Of a DNA stretch of 64,000 nt, positions 43,971 to 55,600 are shown piece by piece; the first letter of the stretch is position 1, and the number at the start of each line of letters is the position of its first letter. The DNA lies in the NCBI RefSeq assembly GCF_900496995.4, contig NC_044019.1:1240001-1304000 (forward strand), in the 5' to 3' direction. Under the pieces are notes generated by a model, which was not told the DNA's origin, made no database searches, and saw only the letters and a program-made list of their open reading frames with translations. Origin of the DNA: Aquila chrysaetos chrysaetos (Eukaryota; Chordata; Aves; Accipitriformes; Accipitridae). The position numbers and the translations under genes are program-made.

Positions 43971-46900
43971 ATGCTGGCGCTGCGGACGGCGCTAGGCCGC
44001 TGCCTGGCGGGGCCGGTCCGCGGCGGGGCCGCCGTCCTGGGGAGCGCCCGCGGCGGCGACGGGGCCGGTGAGGCGCTCGGGGAGCTCGGCCGCGCTAGAG
44101 AGGCCGCTGGGAGGGAGGGTGGAAGGGGAAGCGGGGGCCCGGCGAAGGAAGAGGAGGCCGGGGCGGGCGGACTGGGGTCCGGGGTGGCCTGGGGCGGCCC
44201 TGAGAGGGGACGGGGGGCTCGGTGCCCCGGGGGGGGGGCGGACCTGGGGCCCTGCTGGGGAAGCAGGGCGCGGGCAGGACCCCGGGGTGTCCCTCAAGGC
44301 AGCGGGACAGGGCGGGGGGCTGCCCGCGGACCCTGCCCTGCGCACGGCGGGGACCGGCTGGGGCCGCTCCCGGGCCAGAGATCAGCTGTGAGCCGGGCCA
44401 AGGACGCGGGCTGGAGCCCTGGCCTGGTTTCTGCAGACGCCGTTACCGCACGGTAAGCGTGGGATGGGGCGCCAAGGCCCGCGCTCGACACCTGCGCCAA
44501 CAGCCCACGCGTGGTTCTGGTGCCTCACGGATCCAGAGCCGAGCTCGCGTGCTTCTTGGACGGTTCCGTTCGCAGGTGGGTACGTGGACTGGCAAAGTCT
44601 GTACCTGAAAACATGTTTGAGGCATGGGTGAATAATCTGAAGCAGGTGTCAATTCTGGCAGCAGGGGCCTCGAAAGAGCGGTTGGAGGAGTTTGTTCTTG
44701 AAAGGTCAAAGAACGGCTCAGTTCAGGCTGGCTGATGAATATTCTCATCTGTACTAAGCTGTGCCAGTCAAAGGTTGTCTCTAGGTCTCGCTGCCTCTGC
44801 GCCCTGCCGCTGGGGTAGTCCAGAGCAGCCCATCTAACTTGCACGTTAAATTACTTGAATTAGTTCATCAGTTTAAAGCCTCTAAATGAACACAGTTCAG
44901 CTGGGGAGCCCTCGCGCTCTCTGCTCAATGTCTGTAATCTCTTCCTGCTGCCCTGTTCTGCTCACCTTTTGGGTTCTGATCACTCTGAAGCAGCACAGCT
45001 TTGCCCATTTATTTCAGCACCCGTGTAAGAACCACACTGAACTGTTCCACACTCCTTTGGGACAAAAGATCTGGCTAGCCACTGATCACCTTGGAGTCTA
45101 AGTACTCTGACCAGCTTTCTAGTACAGACTGAGCAGTATTTAATGTGTACATAGCTAAAAAAGTGCACACAAGTCTGATAAATCTTTGTTTTCTTCCATC
45201 AAGCTTGCAGTCCCTTTATTCAGACAGCCAGATGTTATGCCAGACCTGTGAGAAGAAAGAGGAAAGGTACGTCGGGATTAATGGGACCACGTGGCAAAAT
45301 GTTCTACTGTTGACATTATCAGAGTTGTATCCTAATGCTGCAGGAAAAGAGGGTATTTGGAGAAGTTAGTGGTTTTCACTTTAAAGATGCAGAGCTCATC
45401 ATGAGAAGAGAGAGAAAATATAATCCCTGTTACAGGAATCTGCAATCCTGCAGCTTCTTGACGCGTAATTACAAGGGTGAGGGAGCCAGACTCTTCTTGG
45501 TAGTGCCAAACGATATAATGAGGGGCAGTGGTCCCAAATAGCAGCTCAGAGATGTTCCAGCTGGATACAAAAGGAAAAGGGATTCACTGGGAAGGCAGTG
45601 CAGCGTGGGGACACGCTTCACAGAGGGGCTGTGGAATATCCTCAGAGGTTTTCAAGGCTTTGCTAGACAGAGAAATGATGATGGTCCCACTTTAAAGGGG
45701 AGATTGGACTAGAAACTTCATAAGGTCCCTTTGTAAACTTTTTTGTGGTTTTGTGGTTCTAGAAATAATTCCTTGCAAGCTCAAAAGTTACCCAGAAAAT
45801 TCAACAGCTTGTGAATGTGTGGGAAATTAGCAATTGTCATCAGCAAGAGATCAGTGATCTCGGTGGACTATACACCATGTTGTAAATCCAGAGTGCTGAA
45901 GGCAAGAGACTGGACCCAATTTTATTCACTCAGTTCTTGCCATCTCAGCTTCATCTCTTAAGTTCTTCCTTCTTGTTTGGAGCGTACAGTCTACTTTCTT
46001 TGCAGCTTGTTTCCTCTGATCTAGTTTGCAAGCATGTTCAGAGCTCTGACTTTGTACTGCTCTTCCTCAAATGTTAATTTTCTCTTTGTAGACATCCCCA
46101 GCCATTTGGATGATCTTCCTCCCACAATGTTGAAGAAAGATTATGCCAATGTCCCAGTAATAAATAGGTATGATACAGGGAAAGGGAATGACTGTTCTCT
46201 TTAGAGATTTGTATCTTACACACACACAGCCACAGTAGGTGGAAGCTGTCACCTGCTCAGTAAGTAATTAATGCTCTGTGGTCACTGGTGTGCAATTTAG
46301 CACAAAAATTGCAAAGTCGTTTTGAAAGTCAGATTTGCAAAAGCAGTCACTGATTAGGGTTATGTAAGGCTTTTGTCTACTTAATGTAAGATTAAGTGCT
46401 GTTTGCCCACATCTGTGGGCTTTGTAATCCACAGAAAAAAGAAATAAACTTGAAATACTAAAAATAATCTTCTTAGAAATAATCTGTGCCTGTCTTGAAC
46501 TCAGGTGCTAGAGAGTGTGTAGTTAAACAACTCAAAATGAATGACTGCTGCTGAAATTTGGACCTGGAGTTCAGCATTTTTGTGCTTTGATTCTGGAACT
46601 GCTCATGTGTGGTGCATGGAGAGCCCCCAGTGGCATAACTGAGACTTCCACAGATCTTTGAAGGAGCCAGTCTTAAAATTAATTATTTTGTCATTGTGCA
46701 CTTACTTGGGGGTTAATCTGCAGCACCCAATTTGCACATAATGTTTTTGGAATTGATAAGACTTCATCATCATTTGAAATAACTGTGCTTCCCAGAGCAG
46801 CAAAACTACTCGATGGTTCTGTAATCTCAGCCATGACTTTTCTTAGGAGCACAAGAAACAGTTTATGGCTGACAGGTTTGGGAGGGGAGGAGAGTTGCTG

Positions 46901-49900
46901 TAAATTTGTACAGTAAATTAAAGTTAAGAAAAGTTAATATGTTCTGAAAACCTAACCTCAGTTTTGTTATTAAATATACTTTGTTTCTAGCTTATAAACT
47001 AATCTGCAATCTCCTTGCAGTGTTGACGATGTAGTGAAAAGACTGTTGTCACTGGAAATGGCAAGCCAGGTTAGTTTCATTCTACTTGTATAAAAAAAAC
47101 CTAGAAGATTTAGTGAGCACATTTGTGTAAGACTGGTCTATATTGTTAAATGCCCTTCCCTTACTTTATTTTTAAGTGTTGCTTGATGACTGCAAATCCG
47201 GGGCTATTAAATATATGAGAGTGATAAGTCTTGTGTGCTCTTAAAATTTATCATGCAGTCGTCTTTATGATAATAATTGCATACTAGAACAAGAGAAGAA
47301 AATATTAGGCAATCACAGGGGAGATGAGCTGTGTTATGTTACTGCTGACGGTTGGCCTGTGTTCTAGAAAGTCATACGCTGGACAGCAGATGTTCTCCAA
47401 ATCTTTTTTTTCTTTGTTTTCTGGGCATACAAAAAGTAAAAGTAAGCAAATCATAGGGTAGCACAAAGATCTTATGATTTCTTGCTGCTTACCACTTAAG
47501 CTTAAAACAATGCGAAAAGTAAAGGCCACTGCCACGTGAGATCAGCTTCGGTTCTCTCTTCTATTCATGAGAGCAGCGGGGCTTCTTCAACACCCGTCTG
47601 TAATGTTGGGATGAAGGGTGTGCCTGGACTCTTGGTTTGAACAGTGGCGATTCTGTGTTCTGCTGAGATCTTTTTGTGCTGCTTCACAGCTGAGGTCTGA
47701 GCACTGTCCTGCAAGCAGCAGGTCCTTTTTTGCAGCACTTCTTACACATTTTGTGATGGACACTGAGTAAAGCTGTTAATTACAAAGCCTTTATCTGAGC
47801 ATTTGGGAAGAGAGCTGGGCTGTCTCAGACCTTTAGTGTTCCTGAGCAAGTGACAAGCTCTTTTCTGTTATCCACAGAAGGAGAAGATGAAGATAAAGAC
47901 ACAGCAGCTGGTGGAAAAGGTCAGGAGGTCTCCCAACGACAATGGCTCCTTTGAGGTGCAAGGTCAGTTAAAAAAGTAGAAGGATGTTGTTGGCAGCTTA
48001 TACATCTCAGCTTTTATTCAGCTATTCCCACCCCAGCCCTTCAAGTTTCCTGTATCAGTTAGGAGCATCTCCTTCAGGAGAGCACCCAAGAGGCAGGTAA
48101 CCCGCAGTATGCCCTGGAGGACCCGTTCAGGGTTTGGGAACGTTGCAGAGGCAGTGCATGCACTTGCTGGCAGATGTCTGCTAGGGTGCTTTCCAAATTC
48201 CTACTCCATATCCACCCTCCAAAGGCAGTATGTGCATTATTCTGCTTGAAGTGCTTATGTGACATGAAGCATTACACTGCATTCATCACCAAAATGAACT
48301 ACTAGATTTAGCCATGGAACCTGAATTTCCCTCTGCATCGGAGAGCTCTGGCTGAAGCACAGTGTAGGCCAGATGAAGGCCATGCTGCCATTGACCAAGA
48401 TGCACTCCTTTATCAGCAGTAAAGACCTTCAGTTTCTCAGGATGCCACCAGTACCTTTCTCCAAAGCCTGAAATCACAAAGAGCTGGCTGCTGCTTTTAA
48501 AAAGAACCTCTTAATTTGTCTCTCTTCCTCCAAAGCTTAAACCAAGTGAAGTGAAATGAATGTAAAGTCACCAGTAATTAAGTGAGTGCAAGAGGTATTT
48601 TACAAATAAATTCATATGATCTGTTGTTAAAATTTTAAGCTCTAATTAAGCAGCTTCATAATAGTCATAGTTCTGACTCGGGTTATGTAGGTTGTATTTT
48701 GTGGTTTGTTTTGCACTTACTCAGAGGGCTGTGTGGTAATATTTGCTGTGGTGCAGTGGGTACCCATAAGAACAGCAGTCCTCAGCTGGCAGTTTGAAGG
48801 GAATGCAAATGATACTGTCTCACCCTGGAAAGCTGCTGCTCTCACACGGCTTCTTATGTCTGTTCTTTATAGTTGCTATATTGACTGCCAAGATACGCAC
48901 TTATGAGGAGCATTTTCAGAGGCATCCCAAGGTAACTATCAGTAATCTGAGCCCACACATCTGAGACAGCAGCTGTTCAGGTTGTTCTTTCAGTTTAGAA
49001 CAAAAGGATTTTAATTCTGGGGATTATGGCTTTCCTAAGAAGGTTTATAAAATAGTTATAACTGTTCATGGTGCCAGTCTGGGAAACTGCTGGCTCAGTC
49101 ACAGCTACATTCTCACTGAATGAAACGTGGAGTGTGTTCTTTTTTGTTACTGGATTGGTGGAAATGGCTGAGCAGATACCTTTGAACAGAGTTTAGCTAA
49201 ATTTATCCTAGCTGCAGCTGTGGCTTCACTGCTTAGTTTTCAATGTAATTAATGTTATCTCTTCAGCAGCTGCATTCTCTCTTTGTTCTGCCTATGGAAA
49301 TGTTGAGCGTACAGGACTGTGTTAATGTCGTAATGACCACTTTCCTACCTAAACCTACCTGGGTTCAGAGCCCAAATTTGAAACATCACAACTATGAGTT
49401 TATGAACAAGAAATATTAAAGATTCTTTATGCAGTGCAAAAGGTGGGAAATGGATTAATCAACTGCATTTGAAAAAACTGCGTAATTATTTGTTAATCAT
49501 AAAAGCCTGAAGGGTAAAACAGAAAAGAATTCACTTTTTAGAAGAAGCCAGAAGTTGTACCGAATATTTCAGCAGAAGAGACTTTTTGAAATTACTTGGA
49601 TGAAGCCTTGTTTTTACACAAATTGCTTGTATAGGGTAGGGAAATTTCTCCCATGGGGGATTGCCCTGAATGGCACGGCTCAAGCTACACATATTCTCTT
49701 CCAAAGAACAACCCAAACGGTCAGATAGAGCCAAGTCACATTTTATTTTCACATTAAATTTCTGGAAAAACAAAGGTAAATGCTTCTGTGTTATTTCTGG
49801 AAGAATATATTTCAGGGGAAGCAGAGTTTTTAGCCCGTAGACCTTCACTACAGCCTCTGCCTCCAAGCCGCTGCAGCTTTTGCCACCGCCTGAAACTGCA

Positions 49901-51198
49901 TACAAATTGAAAACAGTCTTCAGGGTTGGGGGAGGAAGGTGCAGACACGGAATGAAGAAAGCAATTTAAGTGAAAAGTAAATTAAGTCTTCTTGGATCTC
50001 CTTGCAGTGACCTAATGTGCTTGCAGTATCTGCCAAGAAAAGTTGTTCTAAGATACTGTCCTTAACCTGATTGTTTCCTTTCAGCCATAATCTGGTCTAT
50101 TCTAAGTAATTTATTGGAATGGAAGTATAATCTGTCTGCAATCTAGTGAACGCTAAGTCCTTTGCAGGATAAAAGAAACCGTCGTTGCATGCTGATGGCT
50201 ATAGATTGCCGGAAGAAACTACTTGCATATCTTCGCCGTGTCCGCTATGATACCTTTGAAAACACCTGCAAGCAGTTGAATATCCAGTACACCTTACCCC
50301 CTCTCCACCGCAGAAGGATCACCAAGCGCTGGCTTGTGAAGAAGGCTTTCTGCCGCAAGGTATGGAGCAATCTGGAGAGAGCGCCACATAGTTGGAGTAG
50401 AAAAAAAATCTCTTTATAGAAGGGCACAATTAAGACAGAAAAGACTGATAGGTAAATCCTTTTAATCCATGCTTTGAATTTGAGGAGATAGTGATAATGT
50501 CTGTAGAGAAATGTATAAGCTCAGCAAAGAGCTCCATGAAAGACAGTTGTGTAGTGGGCAGTGACACACGTGCTGTGCTTGAGAACTTCAGATTGTGCTA
50601 CTAGTCTGCTCAGAAATGTATGATTCAAACCAGCTTTTTTTCAAAGCCTGGTATGGGGACTAATATGTGAGACAAAGTTGATGGCAGCTTTGGAACAGAA
50701 ATGTGGGTATGCCCACTGTCTATTCTTCATTTGCGCTCAGTACATCGGTGTAACTGCTGTGTGCAGTCGATATAACTGAGCAGAACCAAAAAGCTGGACA
50801 TGCCTTCAGTCTCTAAATACCAAATTTCAGTCCGATGAAAGTATAACCAAAAGACTGGGTAGCTGTAACAGAATACCTCCAAATGGTACCCTGAAAACAG
50901 GGCTGTCTGGAGTCCCGGAGGAAGCACAGGGGAAGGAGTTGATCTTGCTGCGCAGCGTGCCTCCTGGCCTCTGCTGCAGGAACTCGGATCCGTGCTGCGT
51001 GCAGCAGCAAGGAGCTCTGCTCAGCAGCAGGCAGCTTTGTCTCTCCCCTTCTCTCACCTCCTTATGCTCCTCCCGCAGGTTTTTGAGGAGGTGCGGAAGC
51101 TGAAAGCACCAGAGAGGCTAAAGCAGAGAAGAGAGTGGCAAGCAAGAGCGAGAGCTGCAAAGGAGAAACAGGCGCAGTGCGAGGGGACGCCTGTGTAG
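43971..51198 (+). CDS. MRPS15: MRPS15, mitochondrial ribosomal protein S15 (9 coding exons, 249 aa)
   Basis: Small-subunit mitoribosome protein of the S15 family, which binds the central domain of 12S rRNA in the matrix. Exons: 43,971-44,067; 44,437-44,452; 45,211-45,266; 46,092-46,167; 47,021-47,069; 47,878-47,962; 48,873-48,931; 50,168-50,359; 51,079-51,198. Total 750 nt, all GT-AG and in frame. The N-terminus (MLALRTALGRCLAGPVRG) is arginine-rich without acidic residues, as in a mitochondrial presequence. Then come ARCYARPVRRKRK and DYANVPVINSVDDVVKRLLS, matching the conserved vertebrate block before the S15 core. The S15 domain spans about 119-200: GSFEVQVAILTAKI, an H-x2-KD-x4-RR loop and LLAYLRR helix. 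A basic tail ends the protein. Human is 257 residues. The 16-nt second exon is needed for frame. Confidence 0.94.
44437..44452 (+). other. MRPS15: MRPS15 16-nt microexon
   Basis: CTGCAG acceptor, sixteen coding bases (ACGCCGTTACCGCACG) and a strong GTAAGC donor. The first exon ends in phase 1 and the third must start in phase 2; only an intervening exon with length remainder 1 joins them, and this one does. The joined protein reads through into PFIQTARCYARPV, which resembles the mammalian N-terminal region. Confidence 0.75.
44576..44735 (+). other. Possible alternative terminal exon in MRPS15 intron 2
   Basis: After a TTCGCAG acceptor-like site the sequence stays open for 52 codons to a TGA, in the same phase as the end of the microexon. 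It would give a truncated product lacking the S15 domain. No conservation could be assessed, and a chance open frame is possible. Confidence 0.2.
45470..45765 (+). mobile_element. CR1-type LINE 3' end fragment
   Basis: The stretch shows the order typical of the CR1 3' end: a segment like 'AGCCAGACTCTTCTTGGTAG', later 'AGGGGCTGTGGAAT', then 'TTGGACTAGA' and 'AGGTCCCTTTG', ending with a short 8-bp tandem tail (TTTTGTGG twice, then TTCT). It is heavily mutated, truncated at its 5' end, and lies in MRPS15 intron 3 in sense orientation. CR1 is the dominant LINE of birds and other sauropsids. Confidence 0.8.
45766..50167. other. MRPS15 introns without further recognised elements
   Basis: The introns between exons 3 and 8 are AT-rich relative to the flanking gene starts. 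Apart from the CR1 fragment at the left, I recognise no transposon, RNA gene or second open frame. Small exons at 46,092, 47,021, 47,878 and 48,873 interrupt this stretch. Confidence 0.5.
50360..51078. other. MRPS15 intron 8, nothing recognised
   Basis: Unique sequence between the last two coding exons, bounded by GTATGG donor and CTCCCGCAG acceptor. No repeat or RNA gene is seen. Confidence 0.5.
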
Positions 51199-51232
51199 TG
51201 GCACGTTGAGGCTGACGCAGCCAGTCACTAAC

Positions 51233-51238
51233 AATAAA
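51233..51238 (+). terminator. MRPS15: Polyadenylation signal of MRPS15 (AATAAA)
   Basis: Canonical AATAAA 35 bases after the MRPS15 stop codon, giving a very short 3' untranslated region. Confidence 0.85.
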
Positions 51239-51259
51239 TAACTACCTAAAGACCTAAAG

Positions 51260-52040
51260 CCTCTTTGCTTACGTGCATGCGTGATCTGTGCCGTGGTGAG
51301 CACCCGGAAAAGTGCAACGAGTGGTTTAAGCGTTTTAGAAGTTTATTTTAAGTCTGATGGCACTGGACTGAGCTGTGAGCAGTTTGATCCGTGTGAGAGG
51401 AGTACCTGGGCGGACTCCCCCATCGCCCCGTGTCAGGGAAGGCAGACATGTTCAAGTGAGAACACCTCCGAGCGGTGCCTGTCTCCTGTCATTGTGCAGC
51501 GAGCCTGCAGGATTGCGCTGTCAAATAGCATTGACCCAGCAGCTCACAGCATTCGGCAGGGATTTGGGCAGTGGGATGACAAATGAGGAGAGAGAACGAG
51601 GCGAAATGCTGCTTGTTTGGAAACAAAGCAGCCCTGACAGTTGCTCAGAGTGCCATTCCTTCTCGCAGGAAAACGCGGGTTGATGGGGAGCTCTGCAGCT
51701 GTGGAAATCGTGCTGACAATCAAGTCTGTAATTTCCCAGTGGAGTTACACGTTTACGTTGGTTCTCTGGCACTCGCTCATCCCTCTGTCATTCTCAAACT
51801 TGGTGGTTTTGTGTGTTACGCCAAAAACGCCGTTGATGGTGACTGAAGGAGAATTACCAGTACGATGGCAGTGGCGCCTGTCGGCCAACCTTCCGCGCCT
51901 TTCAACAAAGCCTCCCCGCGTTCCTCTTGACCGTGGCACGTGCGGTTGTCCTGCGGGGCTCCGGGTAGCACTGAGCTCTTCTTTGTTGCCTTGAGGTTAT
52001 TTTAATAATTTCCTTACCCGTTCTTTGGTTTTTTTTTCCC
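51260..52040. other. Intergenic spacer between MRPS15 and OSCP1
   Basis: Unique sequence of mixed composition with no recognisable exon or repeat. It passes into the CpG-rich OSCP1 promoter at the right. Confidence 0.5.
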
Positions 52041-52680
52041 GAGGCCGCCGTTGGGGAATGGGCCCCGGCACTGCTGAGGGACCAGCGCCTGACAGGGGCC
52101 TCGCACGCGCAGGGGCGGGGCTTGCGTGCGCGCCTGCGTACCCCGGCGGGCCAAGACGGCGCCTCCCGATTGGCCCCTTGGTTGCCGGGCAACGGCGGCG
52201 GCGGGGTCGGCGGTCGCCATGTCGGCCCGGACGCTGCCGCTGCTGTTCCTCAACCTGGGCGGGGAGATGCTCTACATCCTGGACCAGCGCCTCCGCGCCC
52301 AGAGCATCCCCGGGGAGAAGGCCCGCAAAGGTGAGCGGCGGCCGGGGCCCCTCCCGGAGCCGGTCCTGCCGCCGGGGGGAGGGGGTGCCCCCCCCCGCGG
52401 GGATCGCTCCGGTCGCCGGGGCCTGTCCGTGCCGTGCGGGGCCGTGTCCGGGGCAGCGCGGAGAAGCCCGGTCCCGCGGCGTGGGGGCCGCCCCCGGTAC
52501 GGAGCAGAGCGCCGGGAAGCCGCTGGCGATATCGGGGCGGCCCCGAGGGACGGGAGGAGCGGCACTGCCGCAGGTGCCGGTGCCCCGGGCGGGGCTCTCC
52601 GCCCGCCCGCCCCCGGCGAGGGGATGGGCCGCTGACCGGCCCGCCGCGGGGGCCCGCTCGTTCAGGGCTGCCGGCTCCCG
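52040..52680. promoter_or_regulatory. OSCP1: CpG island and OSCP1 promoter
   Basis: CpG-rich region covering the OSCP1 promoter, first exon and start of intron 1. It holds an Sp1-type GC box (GGGGCGGGG, 52,112-52,120), an inverted CCAAT box (ATTGG, 52,169-52,173) and an RFX X-box. No TATA box is seen. Confidence 0.8.
52181..52193 (+). promoter_or_regulatory. OSCP1: RFX X-box in the OSCP1 promoter
   Basis: GTTGCCGGGCAAC is an inverted repeat with GTTGCC and GGCAAC arms around one base, fitting the RFX consensus. It lies 26 bases before the start codon. RFX factors control cilia genes, usually from promoter-proximal X-boxes, and NF-Y sites often accompany them; an inverted CCAAT box lies 8 bases upstream. 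Confidence 0.75.
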
Positions 52681-55600
52681 GTCGGTAATAGGGGAATAAA
52701 TGGGAATATACTGGCTGTACGGTTACCGGAAGGGTGCTCGAAAAGTAACGGGGCATCACCGTCTCCGTCGGCGAAAGGAGTCTTGGGCAAGCGGTTTCCT
52801 CACCACCGCAGAACCGCGCTGTCGCCGTAATTGATTGTGTGTGTTTCTCTTCTCTTGAATTTGAAGTAAGGCCGGTTGAGTAGATCGGCTCTCATGAAGT
52901 TTCTGTGGCCATAACTGCCCGGAGGTATTGCTGAAGCTCATTTGTGAAATGCATACAGCTAAGGTAGAAATTGAAATATATTTCAGTGTTTCTGCACTTG
53001 TTTCAGAGGTTAGAGCTTCAGAAATATACTTTTGGAATCAAAATAACTCAGGATTTGGGCATCTCGGTCCAGGTCCTGAGCTGTTTCAGGAAGACCAGAT
53101 TGCTTTGCAATCAGAAGTAGTTTCCAGGAATAATTTTGTAAAGCCTATGCAGAAGAAGCACGCGCAATTAAGAAAAACTTCAAATAACATAAATATGGCT
53201 TCTGAAACCCTTGTCCGGCTTTTATAAAAATCTGTCAGTCTAGCATTTTGCCAAAATTATTGTAAAAGTAGAGCCCTGTGTGTTCACAGGCGTGCACAAA
53301 AATTCCAGCTTACAGCTGAGTACCTCTTTGTTTACCACTTATAGATTAAAACTTCTTTGCTTTTAAAAATTCTTCCAGCTTCCTGTCATGGGATGGGGAA
53401 TGTGCTTCCGGAAGCTTTAGTATTTTGTAATAAAAAATCAACTCAGTGTTAACTCAGTATTGAAGAGGTTGTTACATTTTTTTCCTTCTCCTGCCTATCC
53501 AATAGGAAGAAGTGCTAAACCACAGCAAAGGTTTCACTACAGCAGTGTGATTTTTAATTATTCATGTGTGTCTTCAGAGAATGAGCAGACAGAACGTTAC
53601 TACTGTTCATATAGGTCTAAGCTTAGAGCTTAAACTAAATTAGCCATACTTGGTGGAATATCTCGGCAGGATAATTAGATCTGTAATAGTTTATCCACAT
53701 ACGTGTTTTATCTTCCAAAAAATCAGGCGTTAATTTTACTGAGATGTGGTTTTGTCCACACTGAGGTGTTTGTTAATGCTTAAAACTGTTCACTCAAATA
53801 TTGTTCACTTCTAAGTGCAAAAAACAGCTGTAAACTTTCCAAGCTCAATGCAAAACATGCTAAGATTCAATCAAGGGTAAAATTTTATCTCCATTGAAGC
53901 AACAAGATTTTTTCCAAGGGCAGGGCAAGATTTCATCTTTTGTGTGCTCATTGAAAGTGAAAGATGTCAAGTAACAGAAGAGTTCATTCTTGTTAAGCAC
54001 TGAATGCTGACGGGAAAAACCAAAGTCCATTAGTTAGAATTTTTTTTTTTTTTTTTTTAGTTTATTTCTTTCATTCTCCTTGCCAACTCTTGTTCTTACT
54101 TCTTGAACTGATGTTTTTGTTTTATATGCTTCGTGTAGATGAATGGACAGATGTGGACAGGAAACGAGGTACTGTAATCTTCTAGCTGCATGCAGTAGAC
54201 AAACACCACTACATGCACACATGAGGCTCATTGTACGTGAACACAGCGTATCCTGTTCCTGCAGCCTTCTAGTCATAGTGTCAAAGATGAATAATAACAC
54301 TCACCTGTTCATTAAAATGCACTTTCACTATAGATCTTAGAAAAAATAGACAATATCTCAAAATTATATGGCTTCAAAAATAACTTGCTAATTTAACCAA
54401 GACTATAAGTAGATCAAAACTTTTTATCGTAGCAGTCTTTCTGGCCAAAATGATATTTGTATTTTTCTAGCATCATATTAATGCAAGCATATAATTGTGT
54501 GAGCGTTGTGAAGGTTATTTTTCTGCTTAAGTGCAGGAATATTATGTATACTGCATTTTTCTAAGTTTTTTTTTTAATTCATTGCTTAGGGTTTTGACAG
54601 GTGAACTCCAGGAAAGATTTCAGGCATTTCCATCCTAGCTGCTTATCCATCTCTGCTAGTGGTCACCACCCTTGCAGAGCAATCACAAAGGAGCAGGTGC
54701 TCACACTTCAGCCAAGCTCATCTTGACTGAAATTATCCCAGAAGGTGAGTTTGACCTGAGACATCAGGTTTTGCAGTGGAGCAGCTGAGGTGTGTGTGCG
54801 CGTTTCCTTCTGGACTCTGCCTTGAAATGGTAGCCTCCAGCAAAGGGGTGTGGTAAGGAGCTGGATGAGGAAATAAATCTCTTAAACTATCTCAGTTTTT
54901 TTGCTAGCTGAACATGAGTAGAACTTTCAGTGTCTTTTTGAGCACCCCTTTTTAAGAGAGATCAGGGTTATGATTCATGTTTTTCAAAGTAAGCATTGTT
55001 TGTAGGTTTGGAATATTTACTGAAGGTAAATACTGATATCCTGGAGTTTGCCCCAGCTTTTTTTTTTGCTACCATTACATGCTGTTTCCAAGAATGCTTT
55101 TTTCCAGCATTTAATATCTCAGAAGTCTAAAACATTCCATATTCCTCTTTTATCACATCCAAAATGAGTTGTATGAAAGCCCACTTTATCATATTTAGAT
55201 GGTAGCAGCACAGATGCAGATCCCATGTTGAGCAATGAGCTTCTCTTGTGAGAGAAAAAAGTGTGCCCATGAGCACTGCTCTTGGGGTGACCTCTGAAAG
55301 GTTGCATAGAGTAACCAGCCGAGACTATTGCTGATGAAGCCATGATGAGGCGGCTTCGCCTGCCTTTGACCTTGTTAAGAACTGTAAACCTATTGCAAGT
55401 AGAATGTGTGACTGTTTTGAACTCATAACATTCCCTCTGCTGCCTCGAATGTCTTCTAAGAAGCACGAGCATAATCCAGGTGTAAAGACTCCAGTCTCAT
55501 GTCATGCATCCACGCCATGTTATGTGACAGCACACTAGATGTTGGAACGTGTCTGTCACCAGTGACATGGCACACGTAGGCGAAAACCACCGTAAATCCT

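Larger units (their letters stand above)
43590..44480. promoter_or_regulatory. MRPS15: CpG island and MRPS15 promoter region
   Basis: Very GC- and CpG-rich. It covers the CSF3R 3' end, the MRPS15 promoter and its first exon. A 16-bp GC-rich word, CGCGCTCGGCGCTCGG, occurs twice (43,869-43,884 and 43,896-43,911). No TATA box is seen. This is the CpG-island, initiator-type promoter expected of a housekeeping mitoribosomal gene. Confidence 0.75.

Noticed and set aside
42539-43972. A 477-codon open frame on the - strand across the CSF3R 3' end and MRPS15 promoter
   Set aside because: It lies opposite verified CSF3R exons in CpG-rich DNA where stop codons are scarce. Its translation is low-complexity Gly/Pro/Arg/Ala without a domain.
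44511-44735. A 74-codon frame as a separate gene
   Set aside because: No promoter, family match or independent start context. It is kept only as a possible alternative MRPS15 exon.
55325-55400. C/D-box snoRNA-like words in OSCP1 intron 2
   Set aside because: A TGATGAA box is present but no matching CTGA box, terminal stem or antisense element was found at suitable spacing.
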